A stretch of 64,000 nt of DNA, taken from NCBI GenBank assembly GCA_023398955.1, contig JAEWRL010000242.1:1-64000 (forward strand), written 5' to 3'. The notes beneath the pieces are model-generated. The model was not told where the DNA came from, made no database searches, and saw nothing but the letters and a program-made list of their open reading frames with translations. The translations under genes were made by a program, and so were the position numbers. Shown piece by piece: positions 33,590 through 41,141 of this stretch. Within the stretch, counting starts at the first letter, position 1, and every line of letters starts with the position of its first letter. Source of the DNA: Pseudomonadota bacterium. Lineage in GTDB: Bacteria > Myxococcota_A > Polyangia > Polyangiales > Polyangiaceae.

Positions 33590-34798
33590 TCATCTCACTT
33601 GGTCCCGAGCGCCTCCGCTGGCCGTGGCACGCCCGCGATAGACCGCTTCGAGCTGAGCCATGATGGCGGGCAGGCCAAAGCGGCGTTCAATCATCTCGCG
33701 AGAGCGTTGACCCATGCGGCTCGCGAGGGGAAGGTCCTCGATGAGTCTGAGCAGCGCCTTGGACAGTTCCTCGGCATTGCCAGCAGGAACGAGCAAGCCG
33801 TTCTCCTCGTGGCTGACGACATCCTCGTTCCCACTGACGCGAGTCGCCACGATGGGAAGTCCCATCGCCATCGCTTCGAGCACCGAGTTTGGCAGACCCT
33901 CCTGATAGGACGGCTGCACGTAGACGTCCGCCGTGCTCAAGACGCTCGGCACATCCGTGATCTCTCCAAGGAAGTCCATGCTGTCCGCAAAGCCGCCGCG
34001 ACGCGCTGCTTCCATGAGCTCCGCGCGACTGGAACCGTCCCCGGCCACGATCAGCCTCGCGTTCGCCACCTTGGCGATCCTGGACCATGCCTCAACGAGA
34101 ACTGCGACTCCCTTGACGGGCTCGATGCGGCCCACGTACGCGACGTGCACTGGGGCACTCGGATCGCGAGCCGTCCGCTTCGACGGCGCGAAGCGCGCAG
34201 TGTCCACTGCGTTCGCGATCATGTACACGGCTCGGTCGGCGTAGCCTGCTTCCCGCACCATGCGGCCAGTAAACTCGCTGATACACTGCAGCCCGTCGAC
34301 GCGCCGGACCCCCCAGTTGAGAAGACGCTCCAATGGCCGTTTACGTCGCGCAGGGTCGAGGATACCGCCCTCGAACTCCCAAGCGCCGGAGATCTTCACG
34401 AGCACGGTGGCGCGCAGCAGCGGCCGCAGGATGCCGGTCATGGCCGCCAGGTTCTTCGTCATGTGCACGTGGATGGCGTCGAACTCGCGGCGCCGAGCCA
34501 GCAGCCACACGCCATAGCGGGCAGCGAGCAGCAGCGCTCCGACCAGCTTGACATGGGGGTAGTCCAGCCGTGTCACTGGGATACCGTCGACCTGGTCCTC
34601 CAGCGGCATTGCCTTGTCCAAACGGGGCGCGACGACCGACACGGAATGGCCAACGTCCGCGAAGGCGCGGGTCAGCAGCCGGACCTGGTTCTCCGTGCCC
34701 CCGGTCGTAGGATAGTAGCCGTCCACGACAAAGAGAACACGCAGCGGTCCATCTGCCTTCGAGGTACCGGCATCGGGACGTTCCAAACGAGATGTCAT
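33590..34798 (-). CDS. Glycosyltransferase family 4
   Basis: 402 aa, GT-B fold. The N-terminus reads LRVLFVVDGYYPTTGGTENQ, and the acceptor-binding segment IHVHMTKNLAAM follows. The donor domain contains VAYVGRIEPVKGV and the E-x7-E motif EGLPNSVLE, followed by AMGLPIVATRVSG. No clear ribosome binding site precedes the ATG, so the true start could be slightly internal, before LRVLFVV. First gene of a minus-strand run of three glycosyltransferases and one beta-propeller lipoprotein. Confidence 0.92.
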   Translation of the reverse strand: MTSRLERPDAGTSKADGPLRVLFVVDGYYPTTGGTENQVRLLTRAFADVGHSVSVVAPRLDKAMPLEDQVDGIPVTRLDYPHVKLVGALLLAARYGVWLLARRREFDAIHVHMTKNLAAMTGILRPLLRATVLVKISGAWEFEGGILDPARRKRPLERLLNWGVRRVDGLQCISEFTGRMVREAGYADRAVYMIANAVDTARFAPSKRTARDPSAPVHVAYVGRIEPVKGVAVLVEAWSRIAKVANARLIVAGDGSSRAELMEAARRGGFADSMDFLGEITDVPSVLSTADVYVQPSYQEGLPNSVLEAMAMGLPIVATRVSGNEDVVSHEENGLLVPAGNAEELSKALLRLIEDLPLASRMGQRSREMIERRFGLPAIMAQLEAVYRGRATASGGARDQVR

Positions 34799-35359
34799 GT
34801 GTAGTACGAGGTTCGAATATGCCTGAGTGCCGACAACAGCTGCCGGCGGATAAGCGAGCTCTCAGTAGACCGTAAGCACGACCGCGCCGCAAGAGCAAGT
34901 GCTCAGGGTCGCCACTTGCTCCTTTGCCCAAGGCCACCTCTCTTCGAACGAGCAGGTGGCTCGTTCCGAGGAACCGCTCCGCGTCTTCAGACAACCACCA
35001 CCTTCTGGAAGGACGCGACCACGCCCCGGCATGAGGGGCGCCGGTGCTGCCGTCGCGGAGAAATCGTCGTCGCCGGCTTCGCGCTGGCCGGATGGAGCGC
35101 AGGAGCCGGAGTCGCGCCGCTGGTACCGACCGCCCACGCGCCAGCATGACGGGCTCCGTATGTAGGGCGAACCGTCGGAATGGATAGACAGCGCATTCCT
35201 CCAGTGCTCCCGGTATCGATTGGAGCGGCGAGTACTCGCTGGTTCCGCTCGCTGCCCTGCTGGGCCTAGCCATTGGGACCATTGGGCGGAGGACGTGCTA
35301 GTTCGAACCGTTGTGCACTTGATTCGCCCGAGCTAGAGCCAGCATCGGAGGATGCGCCC
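34799..35359. other. 560-bp divergent gap with several hairpins
   Basis: No gene is supported between the minus-strand glycosyltransferase and the plus-strand deacetylase. Three perfect inverted repeats lie close together: GAGCAAGTG/CACTTGCTC (34893-34901 and 34913-34921), GAACGAGC/GCTCGTTC (34946-34953 and 34959-34966), and CGCCCC/GGGGCG (35022-35027 and 35035-35040). Promoters for both flanking genes should be here; the hairpins could be operators, attenuators or a small RNA. Confidence 0.5.
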
Positions 35360-36292
35360 ATGAAACACACCCCAGAGAAGGTACTGGTCCTCGTCACGAT
35401 AGACACCGAGTGCGACCACGATCCGAATTGGAGGCGATCGAAGCCGCTCCGCTTCGAGTCGATAACCGTTGGGCTCCCAGAACGACTTCAGCCGGTCTTC
35501 GCGCAGGTTGGAGCAGTGCCGACCTACCTGCTCACGGTCGAGGTGTTGGAGAACGACGAGTGCGTCGATGCACTTCGGCAACTTCCAGGGGAACACGAGT
35601 ACGGGACGCACCTGCACTCTGCGTTCATCGAGCCCGAGAAGAAGTTCACCGATTACGCCGGGGTGGACAGTCCGGACTTTCAATGTCATTGCTCCGCCGC
35701 CGTCGAGCACGCGAAGCTAGAGAATTTGACTAACCTGTTCGTCGACCGCTTCGGAACGCGTCCGCGGTCGTTCCGTGCTGGACGCTATGGAGCAGGACCG
35801 AATACGCTCCAGGCGCTCGCTGCGCTCGGCTACTTGGCGGATACGAGCGTCACCCCCCACATCCGCTGGAAGCATCCCGACGGCGATGTCGACTACCGGA
35901 GCGCGCCCGAGCAGCCGTACTTCCCCGCAGCCGATTCGCTGACGCGACCGGCGGCTGAGCCCACCGGCATCCTCGAGGTCCCCGTCACCATGCGTCCGCG
36001 GCTGCTGCGAGGCCCCCACTGGTTCAGGCCATGGATGGCCAGCGTCGAGTCGATGAAGAAGACGGTGCGCTATCATCTCGATCGCTATCAGGGTCGTGAC
36101 ACCCTCGTGCTCAACATGATGTTCCACTCGATGGAAGTCATCGAGAAGGCGAGCCCTTATCCCCAGAGCCACGAGGACGTCCAGCGCTTCCTCGATGACC
36201 TGGCGGATGTGCTCGGATGGTGCCATCGCGAGGGCTTCTCCTTTGCGGGCCTTGCGGAATGCGCAGCAACCTTTGCACCCAGGCGTGGGTGA
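35360..36292 (+). CDS. Polysaccharide deacetylase-like protein
   Basis: ATG 35360 has GGAGG about 9 nt upstream; the longer frame from 35273 lacks support. The 310-aa protein opens LVTIDTECDHD, which gives the DTE catalytic/metal motif. It also has GTHLHSAFIEP (metal-binding His pair) and SFRAGRYGAGPNTL. This is the pattern of the WalW-like/DUF3473-related deacetylase branch seen in exopolysaccharide loci. Late residues NMMFHSMEVIEKASPYPQ supply the conserved FHSMEV motif. It is convergent with a glycosyltransferase 2 gene 14 bp away. Confidence 0.8.
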   Translation: MKHTPEKVLVLVTIDTECDHDPNWRRSKPLRFESITVGLPERLQPVFAQVGAVPTYLLTVEVLENDECVDALRQLPGEHEYGTHLHSAFIEPEKKFTDYAGVDSPDFQCHCSAAVEHAKLENLTNLFVDRFGTRPRSFRAGRYGAGPNTLQALAALGYLADTSVTPHIRWKHPDGDVDYRSAPEQPYFPAADSLTRPAAEPTGILEVPVTMRPRLLRGPHWFRPWMASVESMKKTVRYHLDRYQGRDTLVLNMMFHSMEVIEKASPYPQSHEDVQRFLDDLADVLGWCHREGFSFAGLAECAATFAPRRG

Positions 36293-36306
36293 GGATTGAC
36301 GTCCCG

Positions 36307-37446
36307 TCACCGCCGGCTGGAGCCATGCCGCTCGGCGCTCGTCCAACTCAAGTTACCGGTGAGGTAGCGCCTTAGGCCCTCCACTGCCGCCGCATTGAGC
36401 GCGACGAAGGTGCATGCCACGCGCGCTACCCGTCCCGCGCGCTCGCCGCGCAATGCCCCGTGCGCAGCCAGGCCGTACAGGAGCAGCTGTCCGCCGAGGC
36501 AACTGGCATAGATTGGTCCCAGGGGGGGCGGCTGCAACGCCAACGCTGCGCTCGTGGCCAGCAAGGAGAGCAAGGCATAGGGGCAGGCAAGCCGCGCGAG
36601 TTTGTGAGAGCCAAACTGCCAGAGGATGCGGTTTTTGCCAGGATGCAGCACCTCAGGCAAATGCCGAAGGAGCTGGAAGTTGCCGGCTAGAGTTCGCGCT
36701 TTGCGCTGAAACTCTCCCGTGAGGTCTACCTCGCCGTCGTAAGCCTTGGCATTGGGTTCGAAGAGGACGCGTTTGCCTGCCAGCACGACACGCATGGGCG
36801 TGTAGACGTCGTCCAGCAAGCAGTCCGTAGGCACCTCTTCGAAGAGCGCCCTGCGCATCGCATAGAGCGCTCCCGTTGCACCCGGAACACTGTCGACCTG
36901 GGCCTCCGCGCTGCGGATCCATTTCTCGTACTTCCAGTAGAACCCGGGCCCCTTCTCGCTGTCCAGCATCAGCTCCCCGCTGACAGCACCGACCGCTCCA
37001 TCGGCAAAGTGGGCCACGAGCGCGCGCAGGGCGCCCCGATCGATGCGCTGGCGAGCATCACAGAACAGCAGCAGGTCGCCGGTGGCAAGTGCCACACCTC
37101 GGTTCAGGGCAACTGGCTTCCCCGAAGGCTGCGCGAGGACCTCCACCTTGACGCCCTCGTCCTCGAATGACTTCGCAATCGAGACCGTTGCGTCAGTCGA
37201 GCCATCGCAAACGACAATGATCTCGAGCTTGCTCCGAGGATAATCCAGGCGGAGCAGATTCTCGAGCTTCTTCGCGACCCGCGCTGCCTCGTTACGCACG
37301 GCCAAGATTACAGAAACACTCGGCTCGATGGAGGCGCGCAGGGAGGGCCGTGGCCGCAGCTTCGACAGCACACTGACGGCAATGGGATACCCAGCATACG
37401 TGTAGACGACCCACCCAGCAGAAACCCAGAACAGGGCGGCTAGCAT
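36307..37446 (-). CDS. Glycosyltransferase family 2, membrane-bound
   Basis: Start chosen at MLAALFWVSAGW (379 aa), which begins a transmembrane helix. The GT-A domain reads SVSVILAVRNEAARV with VVCDGSTDATV, then LLLFCDARQRID (DxD-like), GATGALYAMRR and a QRKAR segment in place of the processive QxxRW. Three to four C-terminal hydrophobic helices follow. This matches the PgaC/cellulose-synthase-like branch of family 2. It could prime or extend the glycan at the cytoplasmic membrane. It lies 73 bp downstream of the BY-kinase-like gene in the same direction. Confidence 0.88.
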   Translation of the reverse strand: MLAALFWVSAGWVVYTYAGYPIAVSVLSKLRPRPSLRASIEPSVSVILAVRNEAARVAKKLENLLRLDYPRSKLEIIVVCDGSTDATVSIAKSFEDEGVKVEVLAQPSGKPVALNRGVALATGDLLLFCDARQRIDRGALRALVAHFADGAVGAVSGELMLDSEKGPGFYWKYEKWIRSAEAQVDSVPGATGALYAMRRALFEEVPTDCLLDDVYTPMRVVLAGKRVLFEPNAKAYDGEVDLTGEFQRKARTLAGNFQLLRHLPEVLHPGKNRILWQFGSHKLARLACPYALLSLLATSAALALQPPPLGPIYASCLGGQLLLYGLAAHGALRGERAGRVARVACTFVALNAAAVEGLRRYLTGNLSWTSAERHGSSRR

Positions 37447-37519
37447 CGAGCCAAGCCTACCTGGATCCTGCCCCACTGCGAACCCCGTGCGCGACGAGAC
37501 CGCCAAACTGCGGCGCCGC

Positions 37520-38920
37520 TCATTCGCTCTCGAGCAAAGCCACGCCCAATACCTTTGTCGGCGCCAACGCGCGAGCTGCATTCCGGAGCTCTTTCGCCGT
37601 CGTTCGCATGGGGCCGGTCAGTACTGCGCAGTCAACTGCCCCCGCAAAGAGGGTCACATCAGCCGAATCGAGGACCTTGGGGCACGTGACGATGATCTGA
37701 TCGTAGCCGAGCTCCACGAAGTTGCCGAGCGCCGATTTGAGCTCAGCTGATTGGATGCGGTAGGGCGCGCCATTCTCGGGGTTCACGGGCAGGAGATGGA
37801 GATTGCTTCGGAAGACGCTGAGCACTTCCCATGGCTTACTCGTGCCGAGCGTACCCCGTACCTGGTCGGTGAAGCAGTCATCGACCGGCAATCCGAGGGT
37901 CCGTGCCACTCGCGGTGAACGCACGTCGACTTCGATGAGGAGAACGTTCGCGGTCGTCGCCTCTGCGCAGGCGAGGGCAAGCTCGATGGCGCAGAGTGAC
38001 GCCTCTTCCCCCCTCGACGGAGAAGCCACGGCGATCGAAAGGGGAGCATCTGCCGCATGAAGGCGGTGCCTGAGCAGCCGAAATGCCTCGGCCCGTGCAG
38101 ACCCAGGCGCATCGATCAGCGCCAGTGTTTCCCGATCGTTCTTCGGAGGGAGGTGGACGTTCGTAACGCTGACGCCGCGTTTGCTCGGGGGCGCCTCGAG
38201 CTCCTCCGAGTAGCTATCTCGGTGCGCACGCGGCACCAGATGTTGAGGGCTTCGCGCGAGTTGCTGTGTGATCCCGTGCACGGTCAGCGGCCGCGGGACG
38301 GCGACGACGATGGCACGATCCTGTCCAGCCTCCGGGACCCTTCGCTCGCCCCAGGGGACCGTCTCCTGAAACGAGGGCGGCGCCGCGCCGGCGATCACGC
38401 CCGCGCGTTCGCCGTTGGCAGCCGCCGCTGTCTGGGACTGACTTCCCTGGGCTGCCTCGCGGGACGGACTGACGCGCTGTGCCCCCTCCGCGCGAGACTC
38501 TGTAGCACCCGTTCCGGTGGCTCCTTGGCCGCCCCCGTCGACGAGCGCCCTGATGGGCATGGGCGCCACGCTCCCTCTTCCGGTGGAGTTTTCGGCGACC
38601 GAGCGCACCCGGTGAACTTCCACGGTCACCGCGCGGCGACCCGCCGCCCGTCCTGTCACCTCCGCTCCTCCGACCTGAGCGCCGCGGCTGCGCTCGGCGT
38701 CAGCCCGCGACGGCGCGGTAGTGAGGCCTTTCGCGGGCTCGACGAGAACTGTCGCTTTCCCCGGGACGGGATTGGGCCCATGCGGAGTCGCCGGAGGGGC
38801 CGTGCTCGGCCTCGGCTCATCACCGGCGTGGTCGCGCACCCGCGGCACGACAGGGTCCAATCCCGGTCGCCTCACTGGTGTTCGGCCCTTGTCGCCACGG
38901 GAATGATCACGATGGGCCAT
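37520..38920 (-). CDS. BY-kinase/CpsD-like P-loop protein with degenerate nucleotide-binding motifs
   Basis: Start placed at MAHRDHSR (466 aa), although the ribosome site is weak and an upstream frame exists to 39109. Residues 1-250 are Pro/Arg/Ala-rich and likely disordered. The C-terminal 220 residues have the CpsD/Wzc-C layout: SARAEAFRLLRHRL, then a P-loop position, a Walker-A'-like strand, and DQIIVTCPKVLDSADVTLFAG. The expected P-loop (PGEGKS/T) reads SPSRGEEAS without the lysine, and the strand normally LLIDADLRRP reads LLIEVDVRSP. No C-terminal tyrosine cluster is seen. It is probably a kinase-dead scaffold or regulator of polysaccharide assembly. Confidence 0.7.
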   Translation of the reverse strand: MAHRDHSRGDKGRTPVRRPGLDPVVPRVRDHAGDEPRPSTAPPATPHGPNPVPGKATVLVEPAKGLTTAPSRADAERSRGAQVGGAEVTGRAAGRRAVTVEVHRVRSVAENSTGRGSVAPMPIRALVDGGGQGATGTGATESRAEGAQRVSPSREAAQGSQSQTAAAANGERAGVIAGAAPPSFQETVPWGERRVPEAGQDRAIVVAVPRPLTVHGITQQLARSPQHLVPRAHRDSYSEELEAPPSKRGVSVTNVHLPPKNDRETLALIDAPGSARAEAFRLLRHRLHAADAPLSIAVASPSRGEEASLCAIELALACAEATTANVLLIEVDVRSPRVARTLGLPVDDCFTDQVRGTLGTSKPWEVLSVFRSNLHLLPVNPENGAPYRIQSAELKSALGNFVELGYDQIIVTCPKVLDSADVTLFAGAVDCAVLTGPMRTTAKELRNAARALAPTKVLGVALLESE

Positions 38921-39357
38921 ATTGACCAAGTCTCTCGTGCCGGGTCGCGGCAGACCTGCGCGAGGTCGGCGCAAGAATACAGGACGTGGAGCGCCTTGCG
39001 AGAAGAACCCGTCGTGCAGCGGAGTGCGCCGCTTCGGGGGCGGACCGGCCACGGCAAACTCCACGGGTGACACCGCGCGCCTCTCCGTGCAGATGCACCG
39101 AATGCCCAAGGTAGCGCTGCTCCCGCTTGGCGGCGGGTTTCCGGTCTTCGGCGGTGGGCTCTGGAGAGCGGAGCTCGTACATCAACACTCCATATCGCGA
39201 TATCGTGCCCTGGGATCGTGTGCCAGCGTGCGCGAACCGCCCATTGGGCCCCAGGAGCATGGGCCTTCCCACTTGGCGAGTCTATGGGCCCCAGAGAGTT
39301 CTTCTGTCAATGGAACCCTGGCAGCTCAAGCACAAACCCACCCATCGGTCTAACGGG
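38921..39357. other. 437-bp gap containing a perfect 12-bp palindrome
   Basis: No supported gene. The perfect palindrome ATATCGCGATAT sits at 39192-39203 and stands out as AT-rich in this GC-rich DNA. It lies about 270 bp upstream of the BY-kinase-like start on the minus strand and is a possible operator. No known regulator is assigned. Confidence 0.4.
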
Positions 39358-39828
39358 CTATGCCGCTTTCTGGGGGATGTACTTGGTGAGCATCAGCAGG
39401 TTGGGCGAGCCGGCCTGGTAGACTACCACATCGACGAACGAGCGGATGATGTGAACTCCCATCCCGTTTTCGTGAGGCATGCTCAGGTCGATGCGCGGCA
39501 CTGTTTCGAGATCGAAAGGTCTGCCGAAGTCCCAGATCTTGACGGCAACGCGCTCATGGTTCCACCCAAGCTCCATGTCGATTGTGCCATCGCCGCTGTT
39601 CCCGTAAGCATGCGCGACGACGTTGTTGAACGCCTCGCCGACTGCCGAGATGAGCTCGTTGATGAACTCTGCGGACGCGTCACCAGCACGCATGCCTGGG
39701 GAACAGGTAAGGGCGTGCCGACATACCGTTGCCACAGCACGACTGGCCAGATCTCTGTACTCGAGCAGGGCTGGAACCTGGAGAGATACCGTCACGAGAG
39801 ACTCCTTCCCATGTCGCAGGTCATGCAT
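39358..39828 (-). CDS. RsbW-like anti-sigma factor / ATP-binding protein (HATPase_c)
   Basis: The start MHDLRHG has AGAGG about 6 nt upstream; 156 aa. It carries the GHKL ATPase boxes of serine-kinase anti-sigma factors: ELISAVGEAFNNVVAHAY (N-box), KIWDFGRPFD (G1 region) and ENGMGVHIIRSFVD (G2). In partner-switching systems such a protein binds either a sigma factor or an unphosphorylated STAS protein and phosphorylates the latter. The STAS gene (40010-40318) and a PP2C phosphatase gene (41142-43046) follow on the same strand, making a complete set. No sigma factor is encoded nearby. Confidence 0.85.
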   Translation of the reverse strand: MHDLRHGKESLVTVSLQVPALLEYRDLASRAVATVCRHALTCSPGMRAGDASAEFINELISAVGEAFNNVVAHAYGNSGDGTIDMELGWNHERVAVKIWDFGRPFDLETVPRIDLSMPHENGMGVHIIRSFVDVVVYQAGSPNLLMLTKYIPQKAA

Positions 39829-40009
39829 GGCAGCCTCTGATCGAACGGGCCGGGCCCGACCCTTCGCCATCGTCCCAGCACACGATGATAGGTTCCGAGC
39901 CAAGGCTTGCCGCTCAGCGTAGCAGGCCTCCCGCTACTGGTCGCGCCAGGTGGGGTCTTGCGCGTCGAGCCGCCACCACTCTCCCAGCGAGTGAACCGGA
40001 GGCCGGATC

Positions 40010-40318
40010 CTAGCTTCGCTTGAGCCGAAAGACCTGATCCAGCCGAAGAACCTCGAAGATCTGCAGCGGTTGCCCCTGAACACCAGTCACCTCGAACTCC
40101 CGGCCCAATGCCCGGACGCGCTTGAAGAGCGATACGATGGCGCCAACGCCAGAACTGTCCACGAGTCGCAGCCCAGTAAGGTCCACGACGACTCGGCGTT
40201 CCCCGTCACTGACGATCCGATCGAGTTCGGGACGGAGCTCGGTGACGGACAGCGCGTCCAGCTCACCCACGATGTGGAGGGTGGCGATTCCGTCGTTGTT
40301 CTCTGTGCGGTACTCCAT
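40010..40318 (-). CDS. STAS-domain anti-sigma factor antagonist
   Basis: The start MEYRTENNDG gives a 102-aa single STAS domain. The core contains ATLHIVGELDALSV, then VVVDLTGLRLVDSSGVGAI, with the phosphorylatable serine in DSSG, and ends VFRLKRS. It should bind the RsbW-like protein when unphosphorylated and release that protein's target. Its ribosome site AAGGA overlaps a 12-bp palindrome directly before the ATG. Confidence 0.9.
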   Translation of the reverse strand: MEYRTENNDGIATLHIVGELDALSVTELRPELDRIVSDGERRVVVDLTGLRLVDSSGVGAIVSLFKRVRALGREFEVTGVQGQPLQIFEVLRLDQVFRLKRS

Positions 40319-40330
40319 GGAAGCGCTTCC
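40319..40330 (-). promoter_or_regulatory. Palindrome overlapping the STAS gene ribosome binding site
   Basis: GGAAGCGCTTCC ends immediately before the ATG of the STAS gene, and the AAGGA ribosome site overlaps its upstream arm. A GGAA/TTCC stem with a GCGC loop could reduce translation, or the palindrome could be a DNA operator. The site is seen; the role is inferred. Confidence 0.3.
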
Positions 40331-40703
40331 TTCGGCAACAACACCAGCCACACTGGATCGCCCTACGGTCCTTCAGGCACCCGGGCAGACGACGTGTTCG
40401 CGGCGCTCGTCAGACCGCAGCGTACCACTAGCCTCGATACTAGCCGTGAGCGCAGCACCGAGCCAAGCTGCAAATCCATGCCGGCGGCGGAACTGGGCGT
40501 TCCCTCCCCAGCAGCGGCCGAGCGGGCACCCACCACGTGAACGTCACGGCGCGACCTTCGGCCTGGCCAGCCTCTGGCGCGACGACCAAGAGCCCCTGGG
40601 GATCAACCACCAGGCAAACAGCGCCGTCCACCGCCAGCGCGCCTCCTCGTACCGCCTCCCCGACCGTACCGTGCGGCAGCATACGCTAAGCACCTGAGCT
40701 TCG
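40331..40703. other. Gap between STAS gene and tRNA-Lys
   Basis: About 370 bp without a supported gene. An 80-codon minus-strand frame (40440-40682) has no recognisable domain or clear ribosome site. The region probably contains the promoter of the STAS gene. Confidence 0.35.
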
Positions 40704-40775
40704 TGGGCCATGAAGGACTCGAACCTTCAGCCTCCGGATTAAGAGTCCGCTGCTCTACCATTGAGCTAATGGCCC
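40704..40775 (-). tRNA. tRNA-Lys (CTT)
   Basis: Reading the minus strand from 40775, a 72-nt cloverleaf is formed: acceptor GGGCCAT pairs with ATGGCCC, the D-arm contains TAGCTCAATGGTAGAGC, the anticodon loop is CTCTTAA (anticodon CTT), and the T-loop is GGTTCGAGTCC. The discriminator base is A; CCA is not encoded. Confidence 0.95.
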
Positions 40776-40969
40776 ATTGGGTGGCTCAGAGCCACCCGCT
40801 TTGGAGCGCCGCAATTACCACACCCACTGGCGACGTCAAGCAGATAACCTCACGATTCATCCGTCGCCGCACGTCGGCCACTTCACCAGCAGATGCGCTG
40901 GCCGGCAACCTTGGGGCTTGACCCGCTCCGCGGCTGCGCCTATTGGCGGTGTTCGCGGCACGGCCACAT

Positions 40970-41043
40970 GCGCCCCTAGCTCAGTTGGATAGAGCATCGG
41001 ACTTCGAATCCGGTGGTCGTAGGTTCGAATCCTACGGGGCGCG
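40970..41043 (+). tRNA. tRNA-Arg (TCG)
   Basis: A 74-nt cloverleaf: acceptor GCGCCCC pairs with GGGGCGC, the D-arm contains AGCTCAGTTGGATAGAGC, the anticodon loop CTTCGAA gives anticodon TCG, and the T-arm is GTAGG-TTCGAAT-CCTAC. Discriminator G; CCA is not encoded. A strong terminator follows 7 bp later. Confidence 0.95.
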
Positions 41044-41050
41044 CTGAGGA

Positions 41051-41080
41051 AACCGACGGAAATCCCGTCGGTTTTTCTTT
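41051..41080 (+). terminator. Intrinsic terminator after tRNA-Arg
   Basis: A perfect 9-bp stem, AACCGACGG (41051-41059) with CCGTCGGTT (41065-41073), has a 5-nt loop and is followed by a T-rich run (TTTCTTT). It directly follows tRNA-Arg and should end its transcript. Confidence 0.9.
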
Positions 41081-41141
41081 GTGTGGGATCGCGTAGTACG
41101 TGGCCACTCGCCGAAGGCAGTGCCGCCGACCTCGCCGCGAA

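Noticed and set aside
40440..40682. 80-codon minus-strand frame before tRNA-Lys
   Set aside because: No ribosome site, domain or codon-use support; insufficient to call a gene.
40704..41080. tRNA pair as an integration site bounding the polysaccharide locus as a genomic island
   Set aside because: No integrase, no direct repeat of a tRNA 3' end and no transposase were seen in the window.
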